The translations under genes and the position numbers were made by a program. From Symsagittifera roscoffensis (taxonomy: Eukaryota > Xenacoelomorpha > Acoela > Convolutidae): 64,000 nt of DNA. The notes under the pieces are model-generated. The model had not been told where the DNA came from. It saw nothing but the letters and a program-made list of their open reading frames with translations, and made no database searches. Location: positions 54,588,397 through 54,652,396 of the forward strand of contig NC_087065.1 of the NCBI RefSeq assembly GCF_963678635.1. The letters are read 5' to 3'. How positions within the stretch are numbered: the stretch's first letter is position 1; every line of letters begins with the position of its first letter. Below, in pieces: positions 63,395 to 64,000 of the stretch.

Positions 63395-63405
63395 TAAAAA
63401 CACTA

Positions 63406-64000
63406 TGTAACAGTCGCCTACTTCAGTCACATATGAGGCTTAAGAAAAATAGGCCCTATAACCATTGGCTCAAGAGTCAGGGACACTATCTCTTGTGTTT
63501 TTCTATCTCAAGAACGGTCGGAGCCAATTCGGTTCGCTTGCGACATGAGACTAGAACCCGTTACAGCTTAAAGGCTACTACCAAAATATCCCCCCACTCT
63601 AGAAAATAAGAACGTTCCCATACTTAGGTCTCAAGATACCCAAAATACATGAACGCCGTTAAAAACAGGGTCAGAACAATCCGTTAAGTTACTTTTTATT
63701 GGACAGTGAAACTTTGATCCATTTCAGATGGATCAACCTAAAACTCGCCTTATCTCAACATAACAATCATAAAACACACTCGAGAAATTTAAATTAGGGA
63801 CTCACATGTTGATGCACTCGAGTACAAGGAGTAATTAAACTGGTAAGCAACTCAAGATTTAGATAATATAACTAGATAAGTTAAATACTGGTCAGTTTTG
63901 GTAACAGAAGTAAATTCTGGCTCTAGAATTGGAGTTTTTGTATGAACCATTGGGACACTCAAGCTGTCCACCTTTCCATTGAAGGTTCACTCTAGTTTGT
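63406..64000 (-). repeat. Element 2 right (5') LTR, cut by window end
   Basis: Matches 41,722-42,316 with about ten differences (roughly 98% identity). The outer end lies beyond the window, so the target duplication cannot be read. Confidence 0.88.

Larger units (their letters stand above)
61081..63405 (-). other. Leader of element 2, non-coding
   Basis: 2.3 kb between the right LTR and gag. Contains the 14-bp and 69-bp tandem arrays; the remainder is unremarkable, C-rich in parts (62,220-62,520). Open frames in it come from the repeats. Confidence 0.65.
41722..64000 (-). mobile_element. Giant Ty3/gypsy-type LTR retroelement, element 2 (over 22 kb)
   Basis: Left LTR 41,722-42,616, right LTR from 63,406 to beyond the window; both in the same orientation with the same TGTAACAG start. 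Between them on the minus strand: leader with minisatellites, gag, PR, RT, RNase H, IN, chromodomain-like tail, macro-like domain, then block 2 with two SGNH-like domains and long unknown regions. If the right LTR is also about 895 bp, the total is about 22.6 kb, several times a normal gypsy element. About ten differences in the 595 visible LTR bases indicate a modest age, yet the coding frames hold many breaks. Confidence 0.9.

Overview
The window is invertebrate-type metazoan DNA made almost entirely of nested mobile elements; no ordinary host gene was recognised. The metazoan call rests on a Polinton (Maverick) with the full virus-like gene set and a DNA polymerase gene with spliceosomal (GT-AG) introns, a GIY-YIG Penelope-like remnant, and giant Ty3/gypsy-type LTR elements. 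The species cannot be named from the sequence.

Layout. (1) About 1-17,479, minus strand: giant gypsy-type element 1, its 3' end off the left edge and a probable 5' LTR at 16,652-17,479. (2) 17,480-18,854: old RT and Penelope-like debris with a GIY-YIG domain and a hammerhead-like motif. (3) 18,855-19,627: a truncated LTR of element 2. (4) 15,082-19,627 is tandemly duplicated; the second copy (19,628-42,494) is split by (5) an 18.3-kb Polinton at 19,722-38,035 with 215-216-bp terminal inverted repeats and a 6-bp target duplication CCCCTC. The first copy still holds the empty site. (6) 41,722 to beyond 64,000, minus strand: giant element 2, more than 22 kb, with an 895-bp left LTR (41,722-42,616) and the start of its right LTR at 63,406.

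The Polinton carries, left to right on the plus strand, five small unknown or weakly recognised genes, a two-helix membrane protein, the FtsK/HerA packaging ATPase, two small virion-type genes, a retroviral-like integrase, minor capsid (penton-like), basic core-like protein, double-jelly-roll major capsid, adenain-like protease, and a three-exon protein-primed DNA polymerase B. Between protease and polymerase lies a 3.5-kb cassette bounded by 104-bp inverted repeats, with two minus-strand genes (PC4-like; one with an HUH-like HxH motif) and one plus-strand gene with a nuclear localisation signal. The gene set covers replication (polB), integration (INT), capsid building and maturation (MCP, mCP, PRO) and genome packaging (ATPase).

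Both gypsy-type elements share an unusual two-block plan. Block 1 is gag-PR-RT-RNaseH-IN-chromodomain-like region followed by a C-terminal macro-like domain. Block 2, roughly 8.8 kb in element 2, is a run of reading frames: a conserved N-terminal domain, coiled coil, an SGNH/GDSL hydrolase, a second SGNH-like domain, and about 1,900 residues with no family I recognise. Both copies are broken by stops and one-base frameshifts; element 1 has also lost the front half of RT and the catalytic Ser and Asn of its SGNH domain. Leaders of both elements hold minisatellites (41-bp units in element 1; 14-bp and 69-bp units in element 2).
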